The notes below the pieces were generated by a model. That model made no database searches. It was not told where the DNA came from and saw only the letters and a list, made by a program, of their open reading frames with translations. 64,000 nucleotides of DNA from JAPOXR01 sp965116115 (GTDB taxonomy: Bacteria; Pseudomonadota; Alphaproteobacteria; Rhodobacterales; Rhodobacteraceae): contig OZ220486.1 of NCBI GenBank assembly GCA_965116115.1, positions 1,922,001-1,986,000 of the forward strand, given 5' to 3'. The translations under genes and the position numbers were made by a program. Shown piece after piece: positions 18,127-27,123 of this stretch (position 1 is the stretch's first letter; each line of letters opens with the position of its first letter).

Positions 18127-19143
18127 TCATCGGTCGAAATCCTCGTTCTGCACCAGTTTCAGCGCGTCCGGACGAAGGGAGGAAATCTCCGACAGACTGA
18201 CTGTGTCGGCGACCGGGGTGCCCCAGCTCGCCACCAGATCTGAAAGCGGAACCGATGGATCCACAGGATATTCATAGTTCGTTTCAGCGTAGATCTCCTG
18301 GGCCTGAGGCGATGCCAGAAATTCCATCAGGCGCAGCGCATTGTCCTTGTTAGGCGCGGCCCGGGTCATGGCCATTCCCGACACATTCACATGCGTTCCT
18401 CCGCCGGTGAACACCGGAAAGACGATTCGCACTGAATTCGCCCATTCCGACTGTTCGGCGTCATCCAGCATCTTGCCCATGTAATAGGTGTTTCCCAGAG
18501 CGATGTCGCATTCTCCGGCCCATACCGCTTTGACCTGAGCACGGTCGTTTCCTTGCGGTTTACGTCCCAGATTGGCGCGCAGTCCGGCGAGCCATTCACG
18601 CGCGGCGTCCTCGCCGTGATGCGCGATCACCGCTGAGAACAGCGCGAGGTTGTAAGGGTGGGTGCCTGAGCGCATGCAAATGCGGTCGTTCCATTTCGGA
18701 TCGGCCAGATCTTCATAGGTCGTGACCTCGCCGTCTGGAACCCGGTCTTTCGAAGCGTAGACGACCCGGGCCCGCAATGTAAATGCGAACCAGGCGCCGT
18801 CCGGATCCCTGAACTGAGGCGCGATGGCATTTGCCAGCGTTTCTGACTGAACAGGCTGAGTGACGCCAGCGTCAACCAGCGCCTGAAGCCTTGAGATATC
18901 GACTGTCATGACGAGATCAGCCGGCGAACGGCTGCCTTCAGCCTGCAGCCGCTCGATCATGCCTTTGTTCAGAAACGCCACATTGACCCGGATGCCCGTC
19001 GCCTCGGTGAAGGCGTCGAACAACGGCTCAACGAGTTCCGGCTGCCGGTACGAATACACATTCACTTCATCGCTGTCCGCGGAAAGCGGCGCAGCGCAGG
19101 CGATCGCCGCGGCTATAGCCAGCGGCAGGATTCTTTGAGTCAT
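18127..19143 (-). CDS. Fe(3+) ABC transporter substrate-binding protein
   Basis: A 338-aa periplasmic protein of the FutA/IdiA/FbpA type. An N-terminal signal peptide ends near residue 22 (LSAD). Conserved features are VNVYSYRQPELVEPLFDAF, ADLVMTVDISRLQAL, VYASKDRVP, the WNDRICMRSGTHPYN segment, and GNTYYMGKM with paired tyrosines that bind Fe3+. No permease or ATPase gene is adjacent; those partners must be elsewhere. A 29-bp palindrome just upstream fits an iron-responsive operator. Confidence 0.92.
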   Translation of the reverse strand: MTQRILPLAIAAAIACAAPLSADSDEVNVYSYRQPELVEPLFDAFTEATGIRVNVAFLNKGMIERLQAEGSRSPADLVMTVDISRLQALVDAGVTQPVQSETLANAIAPQFRDPDGAWFAFTLRARVVYASKDRVPDGEVTTYEDLADPKWNDRICMRSGTHPYNLALFSAVIAHHGEDAAREWLAGLRANLGRKPQGNDRAQVKAVWAGECDIALGNTYYMGKMLDDAEQSEWANSVRIVFPVFTGGGTHVNVSGMAMTRAAPNKDNALRLMEFLASPQAQEIYAETNYEYPVDPSVPLSDLVASWGTPVADTVSLSEISSLRPDALKLVQNEDFDR

Positions 19144-19157
19144 TGGAATTCACTCCT

Positions 19158-19186
19158 TTATACTTGACTTTTTTAGTCAAGTATAA
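19158..19186 (-). promoter_or_regulatory. palindromic iron-responsive operator (TGA-N9-TCA)
   Basis: A perfect 12-bp inverted repeat, TTATACTTGACT (19158-19169) and AGTCAAGTATAA (19175-19186), surrounds five T bases. Its centre gives TGA-N9-TCA (19165-19179), the consensus of the RirA-type iron-responsive operator known in Rhizobiales and Rhodobacterales. It lies 15-43 bp upstream of the iron-binding protein start codon, a repressor position. Regulation by RirA rather than the Fur encoded at 13930 is inferred from the motif. Confidence 0.7.
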
Positions 19187-19219
19187 GGCCCGGGAAGCGG
19201 CGGCAAGTAAAAAATTCGC

Positions 19220-20059
19220 TCAGCGCGGCGACTTTGACATTTTCCAGTAGCGGTCGCGGGTTTCCGGCCCGGAGGTTTCCAGAGTCGTTCCGTCCCGTCT
19301 CATCCGCTCTTCCATCGCGGCGAACCGGCTCTGGAATTTGCCGTTGGCGCAGCGCAGCGCCGATTCGGGATCAATGCCGGCATGGCGGCCGAAATTCACC
19401 ATAGTGAACAGAAGGTCGCCGAATTTCTCAAATGCGTCGGAGTCGTTGCCGGCATCCAGTTCATGTGACAGTTCAGCGGCCTCCTCGGCTATCTTGTTAA
19501 GCACGCCTTGGATATCCGCCCAGTCAAAACCGGTCCGGGCCGCGCGTTTCTGAAGCTTCAAGGCGCGTGTCAGGGCGGGGAGAGCTGTCGCGACGCCGTC
19601 CAGCGCGCTGACCGGCTGTTCGGAATTTGCCCGTTCAAGCTTCTTCACCCGTTCCCAGGTTTCATTTTGTTCTGAAACTGTCGGTCTCTCGGCGTCGCCG
19701 AATACGTGCGGATGACGGCGGATCATTTTGCGGCAGATTTCCTTAACCACGTCTTCAAATCCGAACAGACCTCGCTCCGATGCGATCTGGGAGTGATAGA
19801 CCGCCTGCAACAGCAGGTCGCCGAGTTCGGATTTGAGTTCGGGCCAGTCTTCCCGGCTGATCGCGTCGGCGACCTCGTAGGCCTCCTCGATCGTGCACGG
19901 GGCGATGGACTTGAAGTCCTGTGCCATGTCCCATGGACATCCGCTTTCCGGGTCCCGCAACCGCCGCATGATTTCCAGCAAACGCTTGATGCCGAAGTCA
20001 TACGCGGATTCAGATGCGGTGTCACCGCAGGGTTCATCAACTGCTGTATTTTTTCGCAT
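19220..20059 (-). CDS. mazG: nucleoside triphosphate pyrophosphohydrolase
   Basis: About 279 aa with tandem MazG domains. The first has the CPWDMAQDFKSIAPCTIEEAYE entry and SELGDLLLQAVYHSQ with the EExxE...ExxD metal site. The second has IAEEAAELSHELD and KFGDLLFTMVN. The enzyme hydrolyses NTPs to NMP and PPi, cleaning nucleotide pools. The start is set at 20059 (MRKNTAV); a GTG at 20083 is the alternative. It ends 76 bp upstream of the iron-binding protein start, leaving room for that gene's own operator. Confidence 0.92.
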   Translation of the reverse strand: MRKNTAVDEPCGDTASESAYDFGIKRLLEIMRRLRDPESGCPWDMAQDFKSIAPCTIEEAYEVADAISREDWPELKSELGDLLLQAVYHSQIASERGLFGFEDVVKEICRKMIRRHPHVFGDAERPTVSEQNETWERVKKLERANSEQPVSALDGVATALPALTRALKLQKRAARTGFDWADIQGVLNKIAEEAAELSHELDAGNDSDAFEKFGDLLFTMVNFGRHAGIDPESALRCANGKFQSRFAAMEERMRRDGTTLETSGPETRDRYWKMSKSPR

Positions 20060-20083
20060 ATTCGGTTGAATCAGCCTGTCCAA

Positions 20084-20780
20084 TCACGAGCCATACCATT
20101 ATCACAAATGAATCACACCGGCCGGGTCAGTGTGCAGCGGCGGTCAGAATGACAGCCCAAGCAATGGGCGGCAGTTCGTCTGTCGGTGACGAGGGTCCGC
20201 AGTCCGACAAGAGTCGCTGGCAGCAATGACGAGTTTCCGGCGGCTTCATTTGATGTCTGCGGTTGCTTGGACATGCTTCTGCGAACCGGCGGCAATTCGC
20301 GACGATGTAACTTCAGACTTCTTGGCCTGATCTTCCGGTTCGGTCAAGGGGCGGTCTCGACAATGACATGCTTTGGCAGTGTTTTCCGCGTGTCAGTTGC
20401 TGAATGTGTTTGGTTGGGAAGCCCTCGTTCACCAACTGATTCGAACTGTCGTTCTTGCATGTCAAGCGGGTTATCAGGCTCCGCGCAGCCGAAGGCGGAG
20501 ACAGCTTCGGGAAACCGCGCCGCCGACCCGACGCCCGCGCCGTTGCCCGACACTGCTCCGACCGGACCGGAAACCTCTGTCCGGGTGCTGAAAATGGGCG
20601 TCTGATCTTAAATCGATTCAGGAAGTTTGAAACTTCGGCGTCACGACCTTCGATTCGCCGGCGCGATCCATCTCAGGTGTGGCAGCTTCAGCGTGATTCC
20701 TGTCAGCCGGTTTCGGATCAGAAAATGCTTTAAATTGTAATTTATAGTCAATATAATAACATTTTTTTGCTGAATTAAAG
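20084..20780. other. intergenic stretch without recognised genes
   Basis: About 700 bp upstream of mazG, bounded on the right by IS66 copy 1. Short ORFs on both strands show no recognisable motif. The last 60 bp are AT-rich (run of T at 20762-20768). It may hold decayed genes; nothing can be named. Confidence 0.4.
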
Positions 20781-22529
20781 GTAACTAGTCAGGTACCCGG
20801 AAAGCGTCCCTGAAGGGGGCATCCGCCGCCGGCGGTCATTGGAATGTTTTTCAGAGGAACGGGATTCAGGAGCGGAGCTCCCTCAGGAATCGGCCAGCCG
20901 GAGTTTCAGGTCCTCCGGATCCGCCCGGAGCGCGTCAAGGACGGGCCGGCCCTGCTTGCGGGCGGTCTCGATCAGCGTCCGCAGGACCGCATGGTTGCGG
21001 GCGCCGCGCTCGCTCCGATAGCAGCCGGATATTTTCAGATATGCTTTCAGCATCCGCAGGTCCCGCTCGGCTTGGTTGTTCGTCGCCGGCACCGCCGGGT
21101 TCCGCGTGAACATCAGGACGCCCGCCCGATGATCCCGCAGCCGCAGGACGAGGTTGAGGCCTTTGCGCTTTTTCCGTCTCCCGCGCCGCTTCCCGCCGGC
21201 CAGCGGCGGCAGCGCCTCGTGCCAGGCGACGGCGTCGGCGACGATCCTGTCATATTCTTTTTCGATCCGGTCCGCCGCCTCCGCGGACAGCGGTTTCCCG
21301 GCGCGGGCCGCCTCGTTGTCCTCATGCACGGCGCTTTGAAGCAGCTTGCTCATCTCCGCCGACCAGGCCTCGCCGTGAAACTCCGTCAGAGCTTCAAGTT
21401 CCCTCAGGATGTGAGGGATACAGTGCGCATGGCTCACCCCGGCTATATTCCAGCAGGGTTTCCAAAAATCATGAACCGCGATGCCGGTCGCGGCCATGGC
21501 TGCATCGCCGCGGCTTTCGCCGAGACGGAAAAAACTGAGAAGCTCCGTGCATACGACGTGTATCCAGCGGAGCTTGCCGTCGACGCGGACCCCGGTCTCA
21601 TCCATGTGCTTGACGGCGGCCCTCGCCGCCGCCGCGCCGACATGCCCGGCGAAGCCGGAAAATTTCCCGGCGCCGCTGTCAAGCAAAGCGGAAACCGTTC
21701 CCGGAGACAAGGATGCGCCGAACAAGTCTCTCATCGTCCCGGCCAGCCGCCGGCGCGGGATCATCCGCGCCGCCGACAGGTAACGCACCGTCGAACGCAC
21801 CCCCGGACCGTACTGCGCCGGGGCCTTCACGCCCTCCGGAAAACGGCCCGCGCTCACCGCCCCGCAGCCGGGGCAGACCGCCCTGTGAACCCGGTGTTCA
21901 ACAGTCTCCAGCGCGACCGGCGGGATGTCCGCGACCTGCCGCCGGACATACCCCTCCGATGCCGCACCGGCGAGGGACGCGCCGCATCCGGCGCAGGAAC
22001 CGGGATGATGATGCTCGACCCTGTCCGGGGTCTCGACAAGGCTCATCGTCGTTCCCTTATGACCCGGCTGCCCGCCCGGCCTGCGCCCCGACGAAGCTTT
22101 TCTCTTCGGCGCCGGCTTGGAAAACCCGTCGCTCGACGGCGGCTTATGACTGTTGCCGCTGTTCGTTAACAGCCGCCGCTCAAGCTCGGAAACGCGGCCC
22201 TGCGCAGCCGCAAGCGCCGCGGCGGCTTCATCACGCTCGGCAACGGCAGCATCGCGCTCGGCGGCAATCGCGTCACGGTCGGCGACAGCCGCGGCAAGTC
22301 TCGCCTTGAGACCGGCTCGGCCGAAAGACGGATCGGCGGTCCTGTCCCGCGCCGCCGCCGGAATGCCGCCGGTCATCGGACCCGCTCCGCTGAAAAATGA
22401 TCTGAACTCATACCCTGCGTGTCCGCGGCTTGCGCCGTTCCGCTCAATGTCGTTTCTTAATTTCTTGACGAAGGATTCAATCACACGGACAAAACAGAAT
22501 CAAGCGAAAAAATCTACCTGACTAGTTAC
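20781..22529 (-). mobile_element. IS66-family element, copy 1
   Basis: Terminal inverted repeats GTAACTAGTCAGGTA (20781-20795) and TACCTGACTAGTTAC (22515-22529) are perfect over 15 bp. The element holds a single tnpC-type gene and no tnpA or tnpB, as in the ISBst12 subgroup. No 8-bp target duplication is evident in the flanks, unlike copy 2 at 41945, so one side may have been rearranged. Confidence 0.88.
20883..22484 (-). CDS. IS66-family transposase (533 aa)
   Basis: A complete TnpC-like transposase. The N-terminal coiled coil is rich in AERDAAVAERDEA heptads, followed by NSGNSHKPPSSDGFSKP and a GRRPGGQPGHKG basic segment. The zinc-finger-like CAGCGASL and CPGCGAVSAGRFP lie in the middle. 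The DDE core has VKHMDETGVRVDGKLRW and the C-terminal NNQAERDLRMLKAYLKISGCYRS. Very similar to the copy at 42098. Confidence 0.9.
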   Translation of the reverse strand: MIESFVKKLRNDIERNGASRGHAGYEFRSFFSGAGPMTGGIPAAARDRTADPSFGRAGLKARLAAAVADRDAIAAERDAAVAERDEAAAALAAAQGRVSELERRLLTNSGNSHKPPSSDGFSKPAPKRKASSGRRPGGQPGHKGTTMSLVETPDRVEHHHPGSCAGCGASLAGAASEGYVRRQVADIPPVALETVEHRVHRAVCPGCGAVSAGRFPEGVKAPAQYGPGVRSTVRYLSAARMIPRRRLAGTMRDLFGASLSPGTVSALLDSGAGKFSGFAGHVGAAAARAAVKHMDETGVRVDGKLRWIHVVCTELLSFFRLGESRGDAAMAATGIAVHDFWKPCWNIAGVSHAHCIPHILRELEALTEFHGEAWSAEMSKLLQSAVHEDNEAARAGKPLSAEAADRIEKEYDRIVADAVAWHEALPPLAGGKRRGRRKKRKGLNLVLRLRDHRAGVLMFTRNPAVPATNNQAERDLRMLKAYLKISGCYRSERGARNHAVLRTLIETARKQGRPVLDALRADPEDLKLRLADS

Positions 22530-23110
22530 GGCTGAAGTTCAAACCGCAGCACGGAACCCGTGCAACAGCGATTTCGAAATCTTCTTGCGGTGGTTTGGAC
22601 TGCTGCCCGAGTAATGCTTGGAGCAGTGCTTACCCACTTGATCATTTGCCGCGTACCTCTTTATTATATCCAGTCAAGTGTCGGGATCAGGATACGGACA
22701 GCAGTTCCGGCGGTGCCGCAGGTATTCAGGCCTGTCCGGATTATTGAACAATAATCCGGTTCAATTCCCGAGGGGGGGGGTGGATCCGCCGTTCGGCGAG
22801 ATCGGACGGTGCTTTCTTTTGCGGAGACACACGCGGATTCTGTAAGCCCGAAAGGCATTGTCACGTCCGCTTGGCGATGATCCGGTACCTTTTCCAGTGA
22901 ACAAGGGGGCAACTTATCAGTGACCGGGAGTTGATCGGAACAGCATTTGCCTGTGCTTCTTGAAACGGCAGTTGGTTCAGACGCCCGGCACCGCCGGGGA
23001 GAACGGATCATAATTCCGGGATTCGCCCCTTGTCTTTCCGGCATTCAGACCGTATACGGACGCGGATGTCCTTATTTCCCTTGAAATCTTTCAGTGCTGG
23101 ATAAGGCGGC
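22530..23110. other. intergenic stretch with a G9 tract
   Basis: No gene is recognised in these 580 bp. A run of nine G bases lies at 22772-22780. Short ORFs lack any known motif and codon pattern. Confidence 0.4.
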
Positions 23111-24115
23111 ATGGCTCTGCCGGCGAACAAGCATGACACGCTGTTCAGGCTGATCGTGTCGGATCCGGGCCGGGCGGTCTCGCTGCTGCGCGGCTGCCTT
23201 CCCGCCGCGGCCGCCGCCTGTGTCGACTGGACCTCATCGCCGACGCTTGTCGGAGAAGAACTCATCGGCAGGGAAGGGAAGAACACCCGCTGCGATGCCC
23301 TTCTCCGCACGCGGGCCGAGGGCGGCGGCGAAGTGTATTTCCTTCTTGAGCACAAATCCTATCCCGACCCGAAGACGGCGGTGCAGCTGATCGGCTACGC
23401 GGCGCACATCTGGCACAGGCAGTTCCGGGGCGGCGCGGGGGCGCGTCTGCCGTTGATCGTCCCCGTGGTGTTCTATCACGGTACCGGCCGATGGACGGCG
23501 CCGCTTTCGGTGTCGGAGATGATCGCCGGCCCTCAGGGCCTGACAGGGATCGGGCGGGGATTGGAGCCGTTCCTGCTGGTCGATCTGCGGCGCACGGACC
23601 CGGCTTCGCTGTCGTCGGATCCGGCGGTCGAGCCGGGCGTCCTGGCCTTGGCGCTGGCCGGGCGGCGCGGCGTGGAGCGGGATCTTCTCGATCGGGTTGT
23701 CGCGGGCTTTGACAATGAGCATTACGGGGACTATCTCCTGAACTATGTCGTGGAGGTGTTCGACCTGCCGCGCGAGAGCCTTGAGGAGGCGATGCGGCGC
23801 GTCATTCCGGAGAAAACGGAGGAGAAGATGGCAACGGTTGCTGAGCAGTTCATCAACATGGGACGGGCTGAAGGAAAGGCTGAAGGCGAGGCGAAAGGAC
23901 GGGTTGAAGGAAAGGCTGAAGGACGGGTTGAAGGAAAGGCTGAAGGACGGGTCGAAGGAAAGGCTGAAATGCTGCTCCGGCTGCTCGAGTTGAAGTTCAA
24001 GTCCGTTCCCCCGGCTAGGCGCGCGCAAGTGAGTTCGGCGGGAATCGAGGAGCTTGACGCCTGGACCGGCTCGGTGTTGCGGGCGGGCAGTGTCGACGAG
24101 GTGTTCGGCGGGTGA
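23111..24115 (+). CDS. Rpn-family PD-(D/E)XK nuclease (YhgA-like, 'putative transposase')
   Basis: A 334-aa Rpn/YhgA-type protein. The N-terminus MALPANKHDTLFRLIVSDP is the family start. The nuclease core has RCDALLRTRAEGGGEVYFLLEHKS (D ... E-x-K), followed by LPLIVPVVFYHGTGRW. Such proteins promote RecA-independent recombination in E. coli, and some are linked to phage defence. Residues about 263-286 are a tandem of three copies of an 8-residue unit (GRVEGKAE), encoded by perfect or near-perfect 24-bp DNA repeats. It is isolated, flanked by empty DNA and IS66. Confidence 0.85.
   Translation: MALPANKHDTLFRLIVSDPGRAVSLLRGCLPAAAAACVDWTSSPTLVGEELIGREGKNTRCDALLRTRAEGGGEVYFLLEHKSYPDPKTAVQLIGYAAHIWHRQFRGGAGARLPLIVPVVFYHGTGRWTAPLSVSEMIAGPQGLTGIGRGLEPFLLVDLRRTDPASLSSDPAVEPGVLALALAGRRGVERDLLDRVVAGFDNEHYGDYLLNYVVEVFDLPRESLEEAMRRVIPEKTEEKMATVAEQFINMGRAEGKAEGEAKGRVEGKAEGRVEGKAEGRVEGKAEMLLRLLELKFKSVPPARRAQVSSAGIEELDAWTGSVLRAGSVDEVFGG
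23897..23968 (+). repeat. three 24-bp in-frame tandem repeats
   Basis: The unit GGACGGGTTGAAGGAAAGGC plus TGAA occurs at 23897-23920, 23921-23944 and 23945-23968 (one T/C change in the last). A degenerate partial copy precedes it at 23861. The unit encodes GRVEGKAE, so copy-number change keeps the frame of the Rpn gene. Confidence 0.9.
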
Positions 24116-24745
24116 TCCGGACAGGCGGCCAGTTTTTCGGAGCCGGGTTCGTTTGCCGGCAGCGGCCGCAGCTGTGTCCGTTATCAGGCCTGATCCAGAA
24201 GCGGATCCCTTCAGGATCTAAAATGAACGGAGGACTTCTCCATGCGCGGATCAACTCCGGAGAGTTCAGACGTCTGCGGATAAGGCCCGCAGAGCAAGCC
24301 CCGTGACGCTCGGGGCCGCCCGTTTCATGGCTCCGGCATGGGATTTCCGAAAGCGAAGCGGACATGTTTGGCGCAGGCTCTTGAGGATGCCGCGTAAGCC
24401 GTGCGGATAGTCCTGGTTGACCGCCTCTAAGGGGCGGAGCAGGTCAAGGGACCAGCTTTTTTATTCTTGTCCGCCGTAGGCAGTGGCAACCCGCCTCCCG
24501 CCAGCATTGTACTGGTGGATTCATCATACGGCCAGGCTGGTCTTGCCAGAAGCGAGCGGGAGACCGCAATAGCCTCCGACCCCCTGAAATCGACTGGCAT
24601 GTCGTGCTCAATATCTTCTGGATCATTGTGTTTTCCGTCGAAGATCAGCCGCGCCGCCGGATGCGGGAGGGGCTGGTTCCGGCGAGGGCAGGCGTCCAGT
24701 TTCTGAAAAAGGGATCTGTGGTGCCGGAGAAATTTTTGCAACGGT
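24116..24745. other. intergenic stretch without recognised genes
   Basis: 630 bp between the Rpn gene and the end of miaA. A 104-codon minus-strand frame (24427-24741) and other short frames have no recognisable motif. Probably decayed DNA. Confidence 0.4.
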
Positions 24746-25636
24746 TCATTTGTCGCCGACTTTCAGCCAGCCCTTCATGCGGGCGCGGAACCAGGTTCTC
24801 TGCCGTTTGGCGTATTGCCGCGTTGCCGCTGCGGCACGACTCACTGCTGCGGCAAGCGACACATGCCCTTGCAGGTATGCAATGAAATCAGACGCTCCGA
24901 TGGCCTTTGACGAGGCCTGGTCAGGATCCCAGTCCGCGAGCGCGGCGGCGCACTCCTCCAGCGCTCCGGCCGTCACCATCCACTGCAGCCTGGCGTCAAT
25001 GCAGTCCGAAGTCATTCGTTTGTCAGGGTCGAGGAGGAGCGGATAAGCGTCTGAGACCGGAAGAAGGGGCGGCGGAGTCTCATTTTGCCACGCCTTCAAT
25101 CCCTTCCCGGTGGTCTCCAGAACTTCCCAGGCCCGCAGCAGCCGGGCAGGGTTCCGTTTGTCGAGTTCCTGAAATGTATCTGGATCAAGCCGCCGCAGGC
25201 GCTCCGCGACATACTCGGGGCCATGGATGTCAAGCAGCCGCTGTCCTGACGCGCGCGCCTGCGGATCGGCTTGCGGAATGGCGGCCAGCCCTTCGGTCAG
25301 AGCTCTGAAATACAGCCCTGTGCCGCCGACGATGACCGGCAGCCTGCCGCCGGGGTCCGACAGGATCTCCGAAATTTCTTTCAGCCAGTCTCCAACGGAA
25401 TATTGATCCTGACCGCGGATATGCCCGAACAGTGCGTGCGGAACCTGCTCTTCCTCGGCTTTGCTCGGACGGACCGTCAGAATGCGCCAGCGGTTGTAAA
25501 CCTGCATAGAATCGGCGTTGATGACAATTCCGCCGCGCGCCGCCGCGATTTCCAATGCCAGCCGGGATTTTCCCGATGCGGTGGGGCCGGCGATAAGCAC
25601 GGCGCGGCAGTCTGGAATGTTTTGTGGATTCAGCAT
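24746..25636 (-). CDS. miaA: tRNA dimethylallyltransferase
   Basis: A 296-aa enzyme that adds dimethylallyl from DMAPP to A37 of tRNAs reading UNN codons. The P-loop GPTASGKS lies at 17-24, followed by VINADSMQVYN, LFGHIRGQDQYSVGDW, VIVGGTGLYFRALTEGL and the C-terminal TRQYAKRQRTWFR. Length and motifs are normal. It depends on isoprenoid precursor supply, notable because dxr is not in its expected place downstream. Divergent from pyrH. Confidence 0.95.
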   Translation of the reverse strand: MLNPQNIPDCRAVLIAGPTASGKSRLALEIAAARGGIVINADSMQVYNRWRILTVRPSKAEEEQVPHALFGHIRGQDQYSVGDWLKEISEILSDPGGRLPVIVGGTGLYFRALTEGLAAIPQADPQARASGQRLLDIHGPEYVAERLRRLDPDTFQELDKRNPARLLRAWEVLETTGKGLKAWQNETPPPLLPVSDAYPLLLDPDKRMTSDCIDARLQWMVTAGALEECAAALADWDPDQASSKAIGASDFIAYLQGHVSLAAAVSRAAAATRQYAKRQRTWFRARMKGWLKVGDK

Positions 25637-25749
25637 ATTGTGACGGATACCGCATTTTGGGACGGCTGCCCGCGGGCCTTTTCAGTTGTCTTCGCGCATT
25701 CATTCGATCATGAAGCGACATTAAGGACAAACGGGGCAGGGGCAAACTC

Positions 25750-26481
25750 ATGGAAGCAGGCAATTCCGTCGGCCGGATCGAATATTCACGCGTCATGGTG
25801 AAACTGTCGGGCGAAGCCCTGATGGGCGACCAAGCCTACGGTCTGCATCCGCCGGCAGTCGAGCGCATCGCCGACGAATTGCTGCTGATCCACAAGCTCA
25901 GAGCGCGAATCTGTCTAGTGATCGGCGGCGGAAATCTTTTCCGGGGCATACAGGGCGTGGCTCACGGCATGGAGCGCACGACCGCCGACTATATGGGGAT
26001 GCTGGGGACGGTGATTAATGCGCTGGCAATGCAGTCATCTCTTGAAGCGCGCGGCATTGAAGTCCGGGTGTTGTCGGCGATTCCCATGCATGAAGTCTGT
26101 GAACCGTTCATCCTGAGGCGCGCGATGCGGCATCTGGACAAGGGGCGGATCTGCATATTCGCCGCCGGAACCGGCAGTCCCTATTTCACGACCGACACCG
26201 CGGCGACATTGCGGGCGTCCGAGATGAAATGCGAGGTGATTTTCAAAGCGACGAAAGTCGACGGCGTTTATGACCGCGACCCCGGCATTCATCCTGAGGC
26301 CCGGCGCTATGGCGCGGTTTCTTATGACGAGGCTCTGCAGAAGAATCTGAAAGTCATGGATGCTTCTGCGCTGGCAATCGCCCGTGACAACGGGTTGCCG
26401 ATCATTGTATTCTCCATGTTGGAGAAAGGCTGTCTGCAAAGAATTCTTCAGGGCGGCGGAACCTATACAATCATCCGCTGA
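25750..26481 (+). CDS. pyrH: UMP kinase
   Basis: A 243-aa hexameric amino-acid-kinase-fold enzyme phosphorylating UMP to UDP. Motifs are VMVKLSGEALMG (15-26), VIGGGNLFRG, ADYMGMLGTVINALAMQ, FAAGTGSPYFTTDTAA and KVDGVYDRDP. The start at 25750 gives the usual N-terminal extension before the first strand. It is first gene of the pyrH-frr-uppS-cdsA run. The usual upstream rpsB-tsf pair is absent and the divergent miaA lies there instead. Confidence 0.96.
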   Translation: MEAGNSVGRIEYSRVMVKLSGEALMGDQAYGLHPPAVERIADELLLIHKLRARICLVIGGGNLFRGIQGVAHGMERTTADYMGMLGTVINALAMQSSLEARGIEVRVLSAIPMHEVCEPFILRRAMRHLDKGRICIFAAGTGSPYFTTDTAATLRASEMKCEVIFKATKVDGVYDRDPGIHPEARRYGAVSYDEALQKNLKVMDASALAIARDNGLPIIVFSMLEKGCLQRILQGGGTYTIIR

Positions 26482-26534
26482 CTCTCTATAAAATATACGA
26501 CTCGATCAGGTTGCCCCGCGCGAGGTTGATGCCG

Positions 26535-27101
26535 ATGACGGACGACGATTTTGAGCTGGATATGGATGACTTTCAACGCCGGATGAAGGGAGCGGTCAGC
26601 GCCCTCCGGCAGGAATTCGCCTCATTGCGAACCGGCAGAGCTTCCTCGGCGATGGTGGAATCCCTGACGGTGCCGGCTTACGGCGCGGCCATGCCGCTGA
26701 ACCAATGCGCGACAATCAACATTCCTGAACCGAGGCTGATATCAATCAATGTCTGGGACAAGGATCTGATCGCTGCGGTCGTGAAGGCGATTCAGGAGTC
26801 CGGGCTGGGAATTCAGCCGGTGACCGAAGGGACCGTCATCCGGCTGCCGATCCCTGAACTCAATGAAGAACGGCGCCGGGAGCTGACCAAAACAGCTGCC
26901 AAACATGCCGAAAGCATTAGAATCGCGATCCGCAACGTGCGCAAAGACGGAATGGAGCAGCTCCGACGCGCCAAATCCGACGGTTTGAGCGAGGATGAAG
27001 TCAAACTTTGGTCTGACGATCTGCAGGAACTGACCGACAGCATGATCGCTGAGATAGACCGCGCGCTGGAAGCCAAACAAGACGAAATCATGGCTATCTG
27101 A
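26535..27101 (+). CDS. frr: ribosome recycling factor
   Basis: Releases ribosomes from mRNA after termination, with EF-G. About 188 aa; the frame is open from a TTG at 26511. The ATG at 26535 is preferred because GAGG lies 9 nt upstream (26522-26525); 26529 is possible. Family segments are LRTGRASSAMVESL, VPAYGAAMPLNQCATI, EPRLISINVWDK and ESGLGIQPVTEGTVIRLPIP. It is 53 bp after pyrH. Confidence 0.95.
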   Translation: MTDDDFELDMDDFQRRMKGAVSALRQEFASLRTGRASSAMVESLTVPAYGAAMPLNQCATINIPEPRLISINVWDKDLIAAVVKAIQESGLGIQPVTEGTVIRLPIPELNEERRRELTKTAAKHAESIRIAIRNVRKDGMEQLRRAKSDGLSEDEVKLWSDDLQELTDSMIAEIDRALEAKQDEIMAI

Positions 27102-27123
27102 CTATTCCGGAGGGAATCGGTCA

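Noticed and set aside
22751..22785. GGTTCAATTCC resembling a tRNA T-loop
   Set aside because: No acceptor, D or anticodon stems can be drawn around it.
23897..23968. CRISPR-like array
   Set aside because: The units are contiguous with no spacers and encode an in-frame peptide repeat in the Rpn gene.
24427..24741. 104-aa minus-strand ORF downstream of miaA
   Set aside because: No recognisable motif, no ribosome-binding site that stands out, and an equally plausible opposite frame; left as unassigned DNA.
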